A stretch of 64,000 nucleotides of DNA, taken from NCBI GenBank assembly GCA_027475525.1, contig JAMWFC010000005.1, positions 1,240,001-1,304,000 of the forward strand, written 5' to 3'. Position numbers and translations under genes: made by a program. Below the pieces are notes generated by a model, which was not told the origin of the DNA, did not search any database, and was given only the letters and a program-made list of their open reading frames with translations. Position 1 is the stretch's first letter. Every line of letters starts with the position of its first letter. Source of the stretch: Macrolepiota albuminosa. Lineage: Eukaryota; Basidiomycota; Agaricomycetes; Agaricales; Agaricaceae. Below are positions 10,066-23,069 of the stretch, piece by piece.

Positions 10066-12130
10066 GCTGGCCCTTAGCACCCTAGTTGATACCTAAATTT
10101 TGGACTTGTCTTTTTGATATGTAGTTTTGATGTGCTTATTACTAAATTAACTTCCCTTTCTTGTGCTAAAATTATCAATTTGTAAATAATCAAAGGAAAA
10201 ATAAGAAAAAGAGGAAATGCTCAGTAAATCATCATAGCATAAAACCCCTTTGCTAGCATGGTCCAATAGCCAATATTGCACCAGCCTAGAAAGAATTGGG
10301 TATTATCTGTAAATAATAAGTGAATCTATGCAAGAAGTATAATATGTATAAAGAAATAAAGTATTGGTGATTGCTTCTGTCTATTCAGTAATAGTGTGAA
10401 TAAGCACTAGATATCAAATGTCAACTTCCTTTTTGTGTGTGCTAAAGATGAGTCAATTTTGTCCAATTGGCTGATGTTCCTTTCAGAGTTAGAGTCATTG
10501 AAAAATGTCTTTTCATGCTGTTGCTAGTCAAATGCCTTCCATGTCCTATAAATTACTTGTTCATCAACTGGATCCTATCAGTCTTCATGATGCCTCCCTG
10601 TCCAATTGCATGTGGACTCTAAGCTATGATTGAATACACATTATAATTGATTCTCTCATCTTCCTGAATTGTGCTACATTTTTTCACCACTATCCTCCTG
10701 AAGGTATGCTGGCACTAGCCAACAACATTGTCAAGCTAGGCTGTCATTGTTGTTTGTTGCATGCTGCCTGCAAAATTTGGAGAGACCCTTTGCTTTTGAC
10801 AAACTTTAGTATAGAGCAGTCCTGAAGTCAAGCTTTTCATATGTGTTATTGCTATTTGCAGAGTATTACCTTCTCTTTTAATAGTCATCTAATACACCTT
10901 CTCTTTTAATAGTCATCTAATACAGAAAATTACCTCCAAGAATATGGCAAACCAACTCCAGCTGCTAATAGAGAAAAAGCTATTACCTGGTTAGTTGCCG
11001 AGTTACTCCTTCTCTCTTTCCATGGCTAACAGCACTATGTTTTTAATCCTTTCACAAATACACTGATGCTTGTCTCTTTAATGGCCCTCTCAAAGGTCCA
11101 GCTGTTTAGAGCAGACATATTTCCTGGTTTGGTCCCTTCTGACACATGTCCTCCACCCCTCATGTTGCTTATGTGAGGCAACCTCATTTTTGCAGTGCCA
11201 CTGACCTGATAGATTTTATATTTTATATTTTATATTTTATATTATATTTTATAAAATATATTAATGTTGTCATGCCCCTTTGTGATTGTTCCACATATGT
11301 TAGAATTTCCAAGTCCTTTCAACTCTGCAAATAGTTGCTGAGTATATATATGGGATTTGGCAACTGTTTTCAATTGTCAGTACTTGTGCAATGTTTATAT
11401 CCTCCTTTTTCCTCCTCAAAGCTTCTGCTGCACCTCTGCATCCTGCTATTCTTAATTGATTGGAGCTTTTCTTTGCCTCACTACTTTCTGGTGGCGTTTG
11501 TCATTACAATGCCAGCATTCTTGTCCTCCTCCACTAATATCATCTTATCAAATCCATAGCCTAAGAATGGCTGGTTTACACCTCAGTACCTTGCAACATG
11601 GATAAGCCTTTTCTAGCATGCCTGTAGGACAAGTCTAATGTGTTTTCTAGCCTCCTATTGCCAATAGCAGAAAGTCAATAGAGAGTTTGCTTTTGAAGAC
11701 CAATCACATTGTAGGTTTTCTTCACTGTCTTATTTCCTGTTGCCTCACTAATATCTTTTCTCAAGACCCTATGCTGGCTACCTCTGCCAGACTCCATTAC
11801 TGCTGAGGTTTGTAATGCTATATTTGCTTGTATTATTACCCTGTTCTTGCTACTGGCTTCTCATATAAAGATTATTTTATTGTTGTTATCTCCTCAGCTC
11901 TCCTCACCACCACCTCTGCCAATATTACTTCTTGTTCCACAGTCTCAACACAGCGGTAGGTGTAGTGATAGGCATTACCAAAAATCATAGTTTAGTCATT
12001 TACTAGTTGTATTCTGTAGTTTTGTTGTATGGGTTGTGAATGATATTTATTTTCAGTTACAGTTGTTTATATATAGTTCAAGGCACTAATGTCTGGTGCT
12101 TTTGTTTTCACCATCTGTTATTGCTTGTCC
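10066..12130. other. No recognisable gene; AT-rich spacer of the old element
   Basis: About 2 kb between the antisense relic and the pol tail; the same interval in the young element is only about 430 bp, so an insertion is likely. It contains a 28-bp direct duplication (10869-10924) and a low-complexity TATTT run (11210-11262). I found no coding match in either strand. Confidence 0.5.
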
Positions 12131-13299
12131 TTGCTATCTGGGGCTGTTTTGTCATCATCTACTAATTCAGTCTTCTTAAGCTCTCAAAGTTTAGCAGTAT
12201 CAATGTTCAGTGCAGTCAATGGTAAGGGAATGTGTTCACATGCTAAGTAGGGAATAAGTCAGAATGTTGCTACTGGCTGATGCAAAACAGAGCTGGCCAG
12301 TTCACAAAGTATATATGCACTTCTTCTATTGCAGAAAACTACAATAAGGGAGCTTAGATATCAAAAATGCATCTTTTTGTTATGTGTAACTTCAATCTTT
12401 AAGTTTTGCATTAATACTAGCACTTCTGTAGCAAAGTTGTTGTCTCATATTGTAGCACTATGCTTACTTTCAAATCATAGTGCTGTCTGACATTGTGCTA
12501 GAAATACTATTTTATATAAGCACTTGAGATTCTTTATACAATATTGTAAGTCTATAGCATGCCTCACTATCATGTCAGTGGAGGAAAGAACTGAGTTTGG
12601 CAGTAGTTGTAAGTAAGTTGCTTCTACAATATCAGCTGGAAGCAAAGGATAGGTGCCTGTCATAGCATAATAAGAAAAGCAACCTATTCTTTTGCACATA
12701 GTTACATATTCAGATCAAAATACCAAATAGGTTGCTCTACTTCAATAACTCTCATCATTGCCTACTGCCTTGAAAAATGCCTGTCAAACATCAAAATGCA
12801 GACATTCCACAATGCTGTTGGAGCATTTGTTGTATTCTGAAACTCAAATATGCTGTATGTTGTATTTTTTTGCCAAATAGGTAAGCGTCTTGACTATGGA
12901 TGCTCTATTGTTTATAATAATTTTATGAAGTGCTTCTTATTGGCAGATAACATCCTTAAAGAGCCACCTAGCTATAGCATTAGTATTTTCTTGTTGTAAC
13001 ATTTGGAACTCTGGCTAGTGTACCAAAGAGCACCTTCTCTGGATGATGTACTTGTAGTGCCCTGACTTAGACATGTGCATCATATCAGTATAAATCTTTC
13101 CAAACAATAGTGTGGATGTTGCTACAGTTGGGGAAATAAGAACTTGATGTGTCTGTTGAACTTGGCATAAATAGCAGATACAAATATACTATACAATATC
13201 AGTATTAACTTGAGGCCATCAAAAGCACTCTAATAGGTTTGCTCTTATAGCATAGAGTTCTCAATATTCCAAGTTACCATGCATAGCATATAGAATCCT
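12130..13299 (-). pseudogene. Integrase C-terminal region and pol tail of the old gypsy element
   Basis: Reverse-strand text GCFSYYAMTGTYPLLPADI then EATYLQLLPNSVLSSTD (12699-12560) matches the young pol around 59815-59925. Further on, AYILCELASSVLHQPVA, LNIDTAKL and TELVDDD (about 12340-12160) match the pol end at 60180-60350. Frames shift repeatedly. LTR-A copy 13300-13802 interrupts it from the upstream side. Confidence 0.7.
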
Positions 13300-13802
13300 T
13301 GTCAGGGGACTCCTCATTTCTTCCTTTTTTCACTCTCCTTTCATTCATTTCCTTATTTCTTCTATCATTCTCTTATTTTGCTGTTTTTATTCTCTTAACA
13401 CTATTTGTTAGTACTATTCTCAGCCTTTGAGGTGCTCTGGTTCTTTATCTATTATTCAGACAAGTGTGGGTTCTTCAGCACTGCTTCCAGACTGCTTATA
13501 TAAGCTGGAGTTTGCCTTTCTGACTTCCAAAGTCCAGAGTTTTCCTGCTTTGTTTGCACAGTTATTTGGTTAGTCAGTTTTTGAGTTTTTAAGGTTTTGT
13601 TGTACTGTACAGTTGTTTTCCATGCTTTAGAAGCCTCAAAAGCATCAACCTGGCATAGAAAATCCCTAGACTTGTTCTCTTTGGATCTCCCTCTGCCAAG
13701 TGAGTAGTTATTATGATATTGTTAGTATATACTTTAATACACTTTGAATCTCCTTCTGCCAGCTGTGTGACTAAGCTACAGCCTCTAGAGGTCATTCTTA
13801 CA
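13300..13802 (-). mobile_element. Solo LTR, family LTR-A (503 bp) with perfect target duplication
   Basis: Starts TGTCAGGGGACTCC and ends CTTACA. Flanked by ATCCT at 13295-13299 and 13803-13807. Inserted in the integrase relic of the old gypsy element, so it is younger than that element. Confidence 0.92.
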
Positions 13803-15149
13803 ATCCTAACTCAATTGTCAGACAGAATTACTAGCTTATAGGCTCCAGCCTTATGTTGTCATTAAAGTCAGTCTTTGGCCAAGACACATATTGAATAAAT
13901 ATAGTGTATTCTATGTTACTAAGATTTGGTGGTCACCATAAATCATGTAACCACTTCCTAATCTGATTAACTCACTGATTTTCTACCTGAGCTTTAGCAC
14001 TTCATGGCATTGCTATATATAGTAAATTTTAGCTATTTTTCCATAAGAGTCTAGGTTCCTTGACTATTTTTAGCTTGTTAGCTAGCTTAATGATGTTATA
14101 GATATTGGCCATGTAAAACATTGTTGATGCTTAATATAGATTAAATTGGTATAAAACAATAGGATGTAGCCAAGTAGAGATTAGCTGATCTTCTCAAAGT
14201 AAAGAAACAAGCAGCTGAATAATATGGATAAACTTATGTAGTCAGTGATACAATGCTGTGCCAGCAGTCCAGGACATAACAAGCATCAGAAGTTAAAATA
14301 AATATTTATTAAGGCTGAAAACTGTAAGCCTCCTGGTAGCAAGTTCCAACAAATTTTATCTCCACAAATATTCCAATAAAATACAAAAAATACAGGACAG
14401 ATTAGGGCAAGCACCAACTCAGGCTATCAATTCAACAATGGTCCAGCCACTGTTATGGGGAGGGGAAGCATGGGGCTGGCAAATAGAGTGGATTGGCATT
14501 AATTTAAAGTGATCTGGATCAATGGAAGATCTGATCTACAAATAACCAGATTGGAATGTTTTGATGAATGGAAGAGATAAATAGAATGGTGGCACATGCA
14601 TTGAATGAAGGAATAAAGAGATGAAAAGAACGGCGGCACTGAAACATGCATCATCAAAATGGAAAATGGAACAACAAATTAGGTCAGGAATGCTGGGAGG
14701 TCAAGAGCAAAAAGTCATATGATCTGGTGGTCTGTGCACTAGAAAATTAGTATAAATAGTCCAAGTAGAGTAGAGAATAACCAGGCAATTGATAGGCAAA
14801 GACTTGGTAGTTTTCAGAGAGTGAATTACTTGGAGTTTGTTGAGAATCCTCTGCATCTCAGAATCTTTGATATTTTATGAAGCACTCAAAACCTTCAATA
14901 CATCAACTTTATTGTCAAGAAACAGTGTGGATTAGAGGAGACTTTCTAGGACCATCTATAAGCCTCAGAACTATCAGTACTACTTGCAACTAAGTATTAT
15001 GTCAGTCAATCCAGTCATCAAATATTTTATTATTGCTATTGTCTGGCACCTCATTGTTCAGCTGTTGTGGTCATCAATAATCTATTTTGCCTGTAAAAAG
15101 TGCTTTTTATGTGAACCAACTTGAAGTAAAACATAAGTATCACTACTAC

Positions 15150-15344
15150 CTAGCAGTTCATACTTGTCAATAGTTGAATATCCAGATTCTGTAGCATCTC
15201 TTTAATATAGTGTGCATCAACTTCAACAATCAGATTTTGAATCTCAATAAAATATATTTGTAATGCCTGAAACAATTGAAATAAGCCATATAACTCTAGC
15301 TTGGGCTGACTATAATGCAATTCTCTGTTGTTAAGGATAATCAA
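15150..15344 (-). pseudogene. RNase H fragment of the old gypsy element
   Basis: Encodes ILNNRELHYSQPKLELYGLF, LIVEVDAHYIKEMLQN and LDIQLLTSMN, closely matching the young pol at 58195-58375. Flanking frames are broken. About 350 bp to its left and right contain further unframed pol text. It sits just below the LTR-C insertion at 15521. Confidence 0.75.
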
Positions 15345-15520
15345 TTTAAAGTAATTATAGCACTTAATTTTTTGATTGGTGCTGTCACACTAATATGAAA
15401 GAAAGCTAACTGCAATATATGATATGTTAATAGCAAGTATAATGAAATCAAAGATAGTATAGTCAATGAGTACTAATGATTTTGCTTTCTGTAGCACCTT
15501 TACTAGATTTTCTTAGACAT

Positions 15521-16584
15521 TGATGATGCCAACTATAGTCAGGTGCACTGAATGTTATACACTATAACACCATCTCCAGTGCCTGGCATGCATAGTATGT
15601 GAGGAGTTTTAACAGAGTTTTAGTGTGCTCGAGCAAATATAGTAAGACAACATGCTAAATAATAGTGCTTTAAATGCTACCTAGCAAACTGTAAGTGCCA
15701 TAGCTTGAGCAAAGATATCATAAAGAGAAAGAATAGTGCAACAAGATGTGCCTGTAGGTGGCACTGTAAACAACAAAAATAATATAAACAATGCTAGCTC
15801 TTAACTTAGTGATAAAGTCAGGTCAAGCTAGCATAATTTGAATGCTGAGAGTAACTGAGTGCCCAATAGGTTATGATTTATTGCTATTTACATGTTAAGT
15901 AGCTATTTTTTATACTATACACTACTGTATTTTAAAAATGAGTCCATCTGCAATGCTATCAATTAGTGTTTTTTTTCATGGTTACAATTAATAATGACCT
16001 GTCAACAGCAGCCAGCAGCATATAGATAATGGCAACCAATAATATTACAGCCTATTGGCTATGGCAACTCTAAAACTACTTAAAATTGTATGAGTCTGCT
16101 CACTTTTTAATATGAATCCAATTGGACAGGCTTCTCCAGAGTATAGTTAGAAAGTCCTCAACAAATGCCATAAGTGCTAACTCTGGTGCTAAACATTGTA
16201 TCTCTTTCTGATAGGTTAAAATGTTGAGTTTTAGTATATCCCATTTCATTGTTGTTAATTTTTTATACTTCTGATTGAGATGCCTTGACAAATGGCAGTG
16301 CTTAATGCTACTCCTTTTGAAATTGATTGAAGTTTGGTCAAAGTCACCTCCTTATTGTCGCACTAGCATTCTGAATTCTGAGCCTCTTGAATTCTTGGAG
16401 TCAATAAATAATGAGTGACAAGTAGCTGGTAAATGATAGTTGAGACTGGTAAATGAAGCCTGTATTGAAGTGCCAAAGCCAAAGATGTCCTATGTCCAAG
16501 AAGGTTGCTTGAATCTTTAGACTGACAAGTGTTGGTAGGCCTATAGTGTTTCTTGATGTGCTCAGCCTAAGTAGGAGCCTATCA
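15521..16584 (+). mobile_element. Solo LTR-like insertion, family LTR-C, copy 2 (1,064 bp)
   Basis: TGATGATGCC start and CCTATCA end as in copy 1, similar throughout but diverged, mostly by transitions. Flanks are ACAT (15517-15520) and GCAT (16585-16588), a 4-bp duplication with one transition. Inserted in the pol relic. Confidence 0.75.
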
Positions 16585-17922
16585 GCATTAATTTGATCAG
16601 GTCCAAATTTAAAAGGTACTCCAGAACAAGTTAAGTGATTGAAAACATGTGCTCAATGTGCAAAATAATAAACAAATATGCAGAGGACTCTTACTATGCT
16701 TAAGAATGCATATACTTCTAAGAAATTATGACAAATGTCCCATTTCTTAAAAAACATTAATCAGCTCTTCTCAGAAATCCTGCCTTCTGACATGCAGACA
16801 TGTCTTAAAATTTTAAATTGCAGTGTGCAAAGAATCAACCTATGGCCTAAAAATGTCCCACCACAATACTTCATCTATTGAAGTACTTGGTTTATTAAAT
16901 GAAAGAAGTTCCATAGTGTTATTCAAATATTTGGATTCTTTTGATGTACTTCAGGCTTGCTATTTACTAAGCACCAATCTTTCAGTTCCTTAACACCAAC
17001 ATCATTGATGAAACTAAGCACATAATGAGGTATCCTAGGCTAGAGAATAAATGTAATGTCATCATGAAATATTAGTACAGAGTTTATCTACTCTATAGAG
17101 AGAATAACTAGTTGTAGTGCTTCAAACAGTGTTTGAAAGGTTGTTAAATTTTGAAAGGAAGGATAAATCAAGTGCTCATCATAGCCAATATACAAATCCA
17201 GAGTAGCACTATATATGCATTCCACAAAAGACTTAGTAATATAATTAGGAAAGAGCAGTATCCCTGAATGATAAATTATGACTTTGTTTAACAGCTCTAA
17301 ACTGTGAACTATACAAGCTTCTCATTATTCCTCAACATGCAGAACTATCTAGATCAGTAGGCCAAATTAGAAGGCTCATATATGCTAGCCACTATTTTTG
17401 AACAAATAAACTTTGGCCTCTATTTCTGGTAGTATAAGTCAGTTGTGTTTAGTCCATGATACATGTAGTATGTTGATATTACTATTAGTAGGAAGAAGTC
17501 AGTTGGTAATTTACCATGCTTGAAGTCTTCCTAAGCAAATGCCTTGTTCTGTTTTTGCATGATATCAACCAATATGTCTAGTTCTGCTATTGTTAGGAAA
17601 CTAATATTGAGAGTGCTGAGAAATAGCACCTTGTGCTCTGTCATAAATTGCTCTGTTGGTTGATGAATCTGGATTGAGTTCAGGAAAAGTTGTTAGTAGG
17701 TTGTGAATTATCTTTCTTTCAATGCAAAATTTCTCAAATACAGAGCTCATGATCAGTTTTTGTCTTAAGTGCTATGGGCTTATACTTTTTCTTGACCTGA
17801 ACCTCTTTGTGTTTAGAGGTACTATTGTCAGCAAATGGATTTATAAGTAGAATTGGAGTTTTTAGCAAAACTAAATATCAAAAGTTCTTTGGAATCAGGA
17901 GTAGAAACAAAATAAATGTCTG
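16585..17922 (-). pseudogene. Reverse transcriptase relic of the old gypsy element
   Basis: Reverse-strand text such as VKELKDWCLVNSK near 17000-16965 matches GVKGPKDWRLVNG of the young RT (57629-57667). Other short pol-like segments are scattered, with no frame longer than about 40 codons. The FIDD-type catalytic region is not intact. Confidence 0.55.
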
Positions 17923-18555
17923 TCAAAAGGTTTTAGTAATAATAGAAGCTATTAAATATAGGTAGGATAAAGCTTTGATAGTAAGTGATGAAGAAGAATT
18001 CAAGATTTCATGGGCTAAAGAAGTATGTGATATAATGATTACTTGCCTAGTCCAATGATTATAGTTCAAGATAAGTGCTTCATCTCCATGATCTTCATCA
18101 CTCATCTCCTCAATGTCATTAGAAAACACTTGTAGAGGTTGTTGGTAATGTATGGTCATTGCCTCAGTCCAGGCTTCTGGAATTTCTCTCAGGAAAATGT
18201 TAGTATTGTTCTGCTTACTCCTAAATTGGGGTCACTAATAGTTAGCATTGTTTTGTCCTTAGATGTCATCTTGACCATTGATCTTGCTAATACATCAAAT
18301 GGCCTTCCTAATAGTAAATTGTATGCAAGTAATCAGAGAATGTGGACCCTGTAGATAAAACATAAGATTGCTGATAGTGCAGGGTATATTGCAAGCCAAA
18401 TCCAGAGAGCAACCAATAGTGCTATTAGTACTTTGCATATTAAGAATAATTGCTGGGTTGTAAATAATGCTAAGCTTATTTGCAATGTTAGCAGCCATGG
18501 AAATAATCTGTGATCCACTATCTACAATTGATTCCACCTTGCTTCTTCTATCCAC
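17923..18555 (-). pseudogene. Protease and protease-RT spacer of the old gypsy element
   Basis: VESIVDSGSQIISMAANIAN (18535 downwards) is the aspartic protease with its D-S-G catalytic triad, followed by LIIYNPAIILNMQS-type text, LLLGRPFDVLARS and TISDPN. VFSNDIEEMSDEDHGDEA (about 18130-18070) starts the next frame. An extra base near 18345 shifts the protease frame. Relative to TISDPN the VFSNDIEE block is in the -1 frame, as in the young element. The LTR-A insertion at 18556 cuts the protein just before VDRRSKVE. Confidence 0.75.
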
Positions 18556-19068
18556 TGTAAAAGCAACCTCTGGAGGCTATGGTTCAGTCACACAGCTGAC
18601 AAAGAAAGATCCAAAGTGTATTAAAGTATATACTAACAAGATTATAATAACTACTCACTTTGCAGAGGGAGATTCAAAGAGAATAAGTCTAGAGATTCTC
18701 TATGCCAGGTTGGATACTTCTGGGACCTCTGAAGCATGGGAAATTGTATAGGACAACAGAACCTTAAAAACTCAAAAATTGCCTAAACAAAGTGCACAAA
18801 CAAGGCAGGAAAACTCTGGACTTTGGAGGTCAGAAAGGCAAAGTCTGGCTTGTGTAAACAGTCTGTATGCAGTGCTAAAGGGCCCACACTTGTCTGAATG
18901 ATAGCTAAAGAATCAGAGCACCTCAAGGGCTGAGAATAGTACTAATAGATAGTATTAAAAAAATAGAAACAGTAAAGTAAAAGAATAACAGCAGAAATAA
19001 GGAAATGAATAAAGGGGGAATGAAGGAATAAAGAGTGAAAGAAGGAAGAAATGAGGAGTCTTCTGACA
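18556..19068 (+). mobile_element. Solo LTR, family LTR-A (513 bp)
   Basis: Starts TGTAAAAGC and ends CTGACA, and is similar over its length to 29120-29638. Flanks TCCAC (18551-18555) and GTCAC (19069-19073) share three of five bases, so the target duplication is decayed or the copy marks a recombination junction. Confidence 0.85.
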
Positions 19069-20741
19069 GTCACTATTTCAAAAAGATCTAGATGCTCTTG
19101 GATTGTCTGCAGCAACTGCATGTTGTTTAATTCTCTGTCAGGGGGTTCAGGCAATGGTGTAGCCATCTGACCAGCTGGCTGTTGTCTGTGACAAGTCAGA
19201 GTCTGCACTATAATAATGGTATTGGAGATACTTAGGTGAGTTGTCTCAGATTGCTTCAATTCTTGCTCTTCTCAGTGCATTCCTGTTATGGATGAGCTCC
19301 TCCACAATTCCTGCACTGATAGGTCCAGTAGCAGATAGAGGCATCAAATGGGCATTCTTTGGGGCCATTTCATTGTCTGCATAGAACTCTTTTGCTAATG
19401 GTACCTGAGCCTGATCAACTTGGTATTGGCCTTGCAGGTTTGTAGCTGCTATAGTTAATTTCATCAACATTGAGTGTGGAGTCATGGAAATTAACAAACT
19501 TGGATTGGTCTATGAGTAACAGTCTAGTTCCCTCTTCAACACAGGTTCTAACCACTTTGTCATAGGCAATGATTTTTTCATGAGCACTTTCTTGTTTAGT
19601 AGAAAAGATGTTGAGAATTTGATAGATGTAGGACTGGAATTCCTGATCTCTGTCTGGAAATGCAAACCTGAGCACTTTTGCATAGATATTTGCAGCAACC
19701 AACCACTAGCTGCTTGTCTGGACCTTTCAAATCAGAGAGCTGACTCCAAAGGCAATCTCATGCTGTCTGAGATGTCCTCTATTCTCTTAAGGAGCTCCCA
19801 GATGTCTGATGGAGCTATAAATTGAGTCAAAGCAGACTGCTTCTTTTTGGAGCATCTTATCCCATTTAGATAGAGGGAAGTCTAATGAGGCTGTTTATGA
19901 GGTAAGAATGCATTCTTTGATCTCACTGAAGATGAGCATGTATTGTTTGAGCAGCTTGCAGTTTTGGCTGCATTGGAGGTCTCTATAATCACAGGTGAGT
20001 TTCTTCCACTCAAACCAAAATATCTTGGTTTCATCAAATTTTTGGTATTTAATAAGTTCAACATTCTTGCTAGAAGACCTGGTGTCAGACTTGCTTCTCT
20101 CATAGTCATGATCAACAGTTCTGATAGATAGGTTTTCAACTAAGTTGTTGCTCTACTAATTTGACATACTCATTAGTAAGTTGGTCAATGGACTAAGACA
20201 ACAAGAATTTGTCTCTAGAGTGTTTCAGTAAGGCAATCCTGTCTTCAATGTTCTGTCCTCTGATTTTGGTAGGATTTTTGCCTGTTTACTTGAGATTTTC
20301 CTATTTTTCTGCCTCAATTCCTCCTGGTGCTTGGTGTGAACTTTAAAACCTTCACAGCATCAAGCTTGTCTCTAATACATATACTCTTGCTTTCTTTTTG
20401 TTGTCATTAACAAGGGCAAAATAGTTGTTGATTGTGTCTTGATGCAATTCAGGTGAGACTGCAGACTTGTTTGCCATGTTAATAATAGAGATGAGAATGA
20501 CAGGTCTTGATTGACAGTCCTTGCAAAATGATTCAATATGTTCTTTGAGGCATTCAATATTGGCTTGCTCTGAGCTTCTCTCAAAGGACTCAATCCTTGT
20601 GGTTGATTGACTGAACTTTTGGCTGTCCATAGTGGTCCCAGACAATTCAGCAACTTGTGAGTCATTTGTATTTATTAGATAGTTGAAGATACCAATGGGC
20701 ATAGACCATAATATAAATACAAATTGTACTTTCCTGACCAA
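19069..20741 (-). pseudogene. Degenerate gag-like coding sequence of a retroelement
   Basis: Pieces in several reverse frames: 20741-20352, 20139-19882, 19702-19415 and 19497-19246. The clearest block, YAKVLRFAFPDRDQEF then IIAYDKVVRT and LLLIDQSKFVNFHDS, resembles gag-like ORFs of fungal YR retrotransposons. It does not resemble the gag of the young gypsy element at 53841. Position (beyond LTR-A from the protease relic) could mean it is the old gypsy element's own gag or a piece of another element. No zinc knuckle was seen. Confidence 0.45.
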
Positions 20742-21360
20742 CCTGTTTTCAGGCCATCAGAGATGACACTTCTGTCAAATGCTGCAACTCACCTAGAAAG
20801 TGGACATCGAGCTGAGACTCTATAGAAGAAGTTGACTAGAGTAGCCATCAGTAGCAGAAAATTAGGTTGCTGGACAATCTCTAATCAATTCTAAGTAGGG
20901 ATGACCATTGAATGCAGTTATCTGTTAAGAGATACTGTTAGGAGACCAGTTTTCAGACCATTGATGATGCCAACTGTGGTTGGATGCACTGGACATTACA
21001 CAATACAATGCCATCTCCAGCATCTGGCATGCATAGTATGTGAGGAGTTCTGACAGAGTCCTAGTATGCTCAAGCAAATATGATAGAGCAATGCACTAAA
21101 TAATAGTACCTTGAATGCTACCTAGCAAACCATAAGCACTGTAGCTTAGATGAAGATATAGTAATAAAAAAAATATCATAATAAAATGTGCCTATAGATA
21201 GCACCGCAAATGACAAAGACAATATAGATGAGGCTAGCACCCAACATAGTGACAAAGTTAGCTCAAGCCAGTGCAATTTGAATGCTGAGAGTAACTGGGT
21301 GCTCAATAGGTTACAATGCATTGTTATTACATATGAAGTAGCTATCTTTTATACTATACA

Positions 21361-22631
21361 TGTCACAACCCCCCTTCTACCCAGAACCACTCCAGAACAT
21401 CTCTGGAACCCCCTCACTGATTCTACAACACAACTCCTGCCAGTACCTGCCATTATAGCTGCTGATACTGCTATTACACATGCCTTCTGACAGCCCCCAC
21501 ACTAAGGACCCCAGATCATCTACCATCACGGCCATTGCCCCACAATCAATGCCCAGATCATGTCAATCATTCCAGCTATTACACATCACACATCACAGTG
21601 TCTCCTGCATGCAATTGATTGCACATTCCATATGCACAATCCCCAGAATATAATCTCCCCTCTGCTTGCCGCCACCCATTAAATTCCAGAAACTATCTTA
21701 GACATCTCAAAATTTCCTCAGATCCCCTGAAGTAAGCTCCATAGTACTTATAGTCATAGCCACTCTCCTGTATTACCTTAGTCTTGATATTACAATTGCT
21801 GTTTGCATGCCCTTTGATTCAACTGGTATGTACTGACTGTCAGGGGACTCCTCATTTCTTCCTTCCTTCACTCCTTATTTCTTCTGTTCTCCTTTCATTC
21901 ATTTTCTTATTTCTTCTGACATTATTTCATTTTACTATTTCTATTCTTTCAACACTATTTGTTAGTACTATTCTCAGCTCTTGAGGTGCTCTGGTGCTTT
22001 AGCTACTATTCAGACAAGTGCGAGCCTTTCAGCACCACTTCCAGACTGCTTACATAAGCCAGAGTTTGCCATAGTTTGCCCCTTATTTGTGCAATTGTTT
22101 GTGTAGGCAATTTTTGAGTTTTTAAGGTTTTATTATACTGTACAGTTGTTTCCCATGCTTTAAAAGCCCCAGAAGTGTCCAACCTGGCATAAAAAATTCC
22201 TAGACTTGTTCTTTTTGGATCTCCCTCTGCCAGGTGAGTAGTTATTATGATATTGTCAGTACATACTCTAATACACTTTGGATCTCCCTCTGCCAGCTGT
22301 GTGACTGAGCCACAGCCTCTAGAGGTCACCCTTACACTGACTGGCACACTTGATTGGCACATGTACTCTGAGATTGGTATGCACTTTGCAACTTTAAGTT
22401 TGTTAAACCCGGTCTTGTCTAGAACTCCCAGTTCTTGACTCAACTCTAACTCCAACTCACCTTCAACTTCTTCAATCCTTGACCAAGTCTCTGAACCTGG
22501 GTATTCCATTTTTCACATTTTGAACTCTGAAGCATGGTCCAGAGTTTCAGATACCCAAGTACACGTAGATCAAGTCCACCTTATAAGGGTGTTGCTTTCT
22601 CAAAAGGCCCACAAATCAGCAGTATCTGACA
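21361..22631 (+). mobile_element. Solo LTR-like insertion, family LTR-B, itself carrying an LTR-A
   Basis: Begins TGTCACAACC and ends CTGACA. Flanks are ATACA (21356-21360) and ATGCA (22632-22636), a 5-bp duplication with one transition. The ends are defined because LTR-C copies 1 and 2 are uninterrupted here. Without the nested LTR-A and its target copy it is about 767 bp. No other copy was seen in the window. Confidence 0.65.
21838..22336 (-). mobile_element. Solo LTR, family LTR-A (499 bp), nested in LTR-B
   Basis: TGTCAGGGG start, CTTACA end. Perfect 5-bp target duplication CTGAC at 21833-21837 and 22337-22341. Confidence 0.93.
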
Positions 22632-23069
22632 ATGCACTATTATATTTTGAAAATAAGTTCATATGCAATGCTACTAATTAGCACCTCTCCTCAAAGTTAT
22701 AGCTAACAGTGACCTGTCAATGGCAACTAGCAGCATATGGATAATAGCAACTAACGGCATTATAGCCTATTGGCCACAGCAACTATAAAACTACTTAGAA
22801 TTATATGAGTCTGCTCACTTTATAAGATAATTTCAATTGGTCAGGCCACTCCAGAGTATGGTCAGAAAATCTTCAACATATGCCACAAGTGCTAATGCTG
22901 GTGCTAAACATTGTATCATTTTCTGATAGGTTAAAATATCAGGCTTGAGTATATCCTGTCTTGTCATTATTGATTCTTTATACTTCTGATTGAGGTGCCT
23001 TGACAAATGGCAGCACCTAATGCTAATCCTCTTCTGGAATTGATCAGAGTTTGGTCAGAGTCACCTCCC

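Larger units (their letters stand above)
9597..18555 (-). mobile_element. Old, decayed Ty3/gypsy element related to the 52-64 kb element
   Basis: Reverse-strand text follows the young element's protein in order: protease DSGSQ near 18530, spacer near 18160, RT (KDWCLVNS near 16990), RNase H (SQPKLELYGLF near 15300), integrase C-terminal part (LLPADIVEATYLQ near 12630) and the pol tail near 12150. A relic of the antisense gene lies beyond pol at 9730-10065. Three LTRs inserted later (13300-13802, 15521-16584, 18556-19068). Stops and indels are everywhere, and CpG is nearly absent. No terminal LTRs were identified. Confidence 0.75.
20962..23069 (+). mobile_element. LTR-C copy 3, split by a nested insertion and truncated at the right
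   Basis: Starts TGATGATGCC at 20962 and follows copies 1 and 2 up to 21360, then resumes at 22632 after an inserted LTR. It ends at 23069 (ACCTCCC), where the 23070 element begins; the last roughly 230 bp of the family are missing and do not reappear at 29639. Confidence 0.75.

Noticed and set aside
11210..11262. TATTTTATATT stretch as a regulatory or origin element
   Set aside because: Simple low-complexity A/T repeat in decayed repeat DNA with no supporting context.
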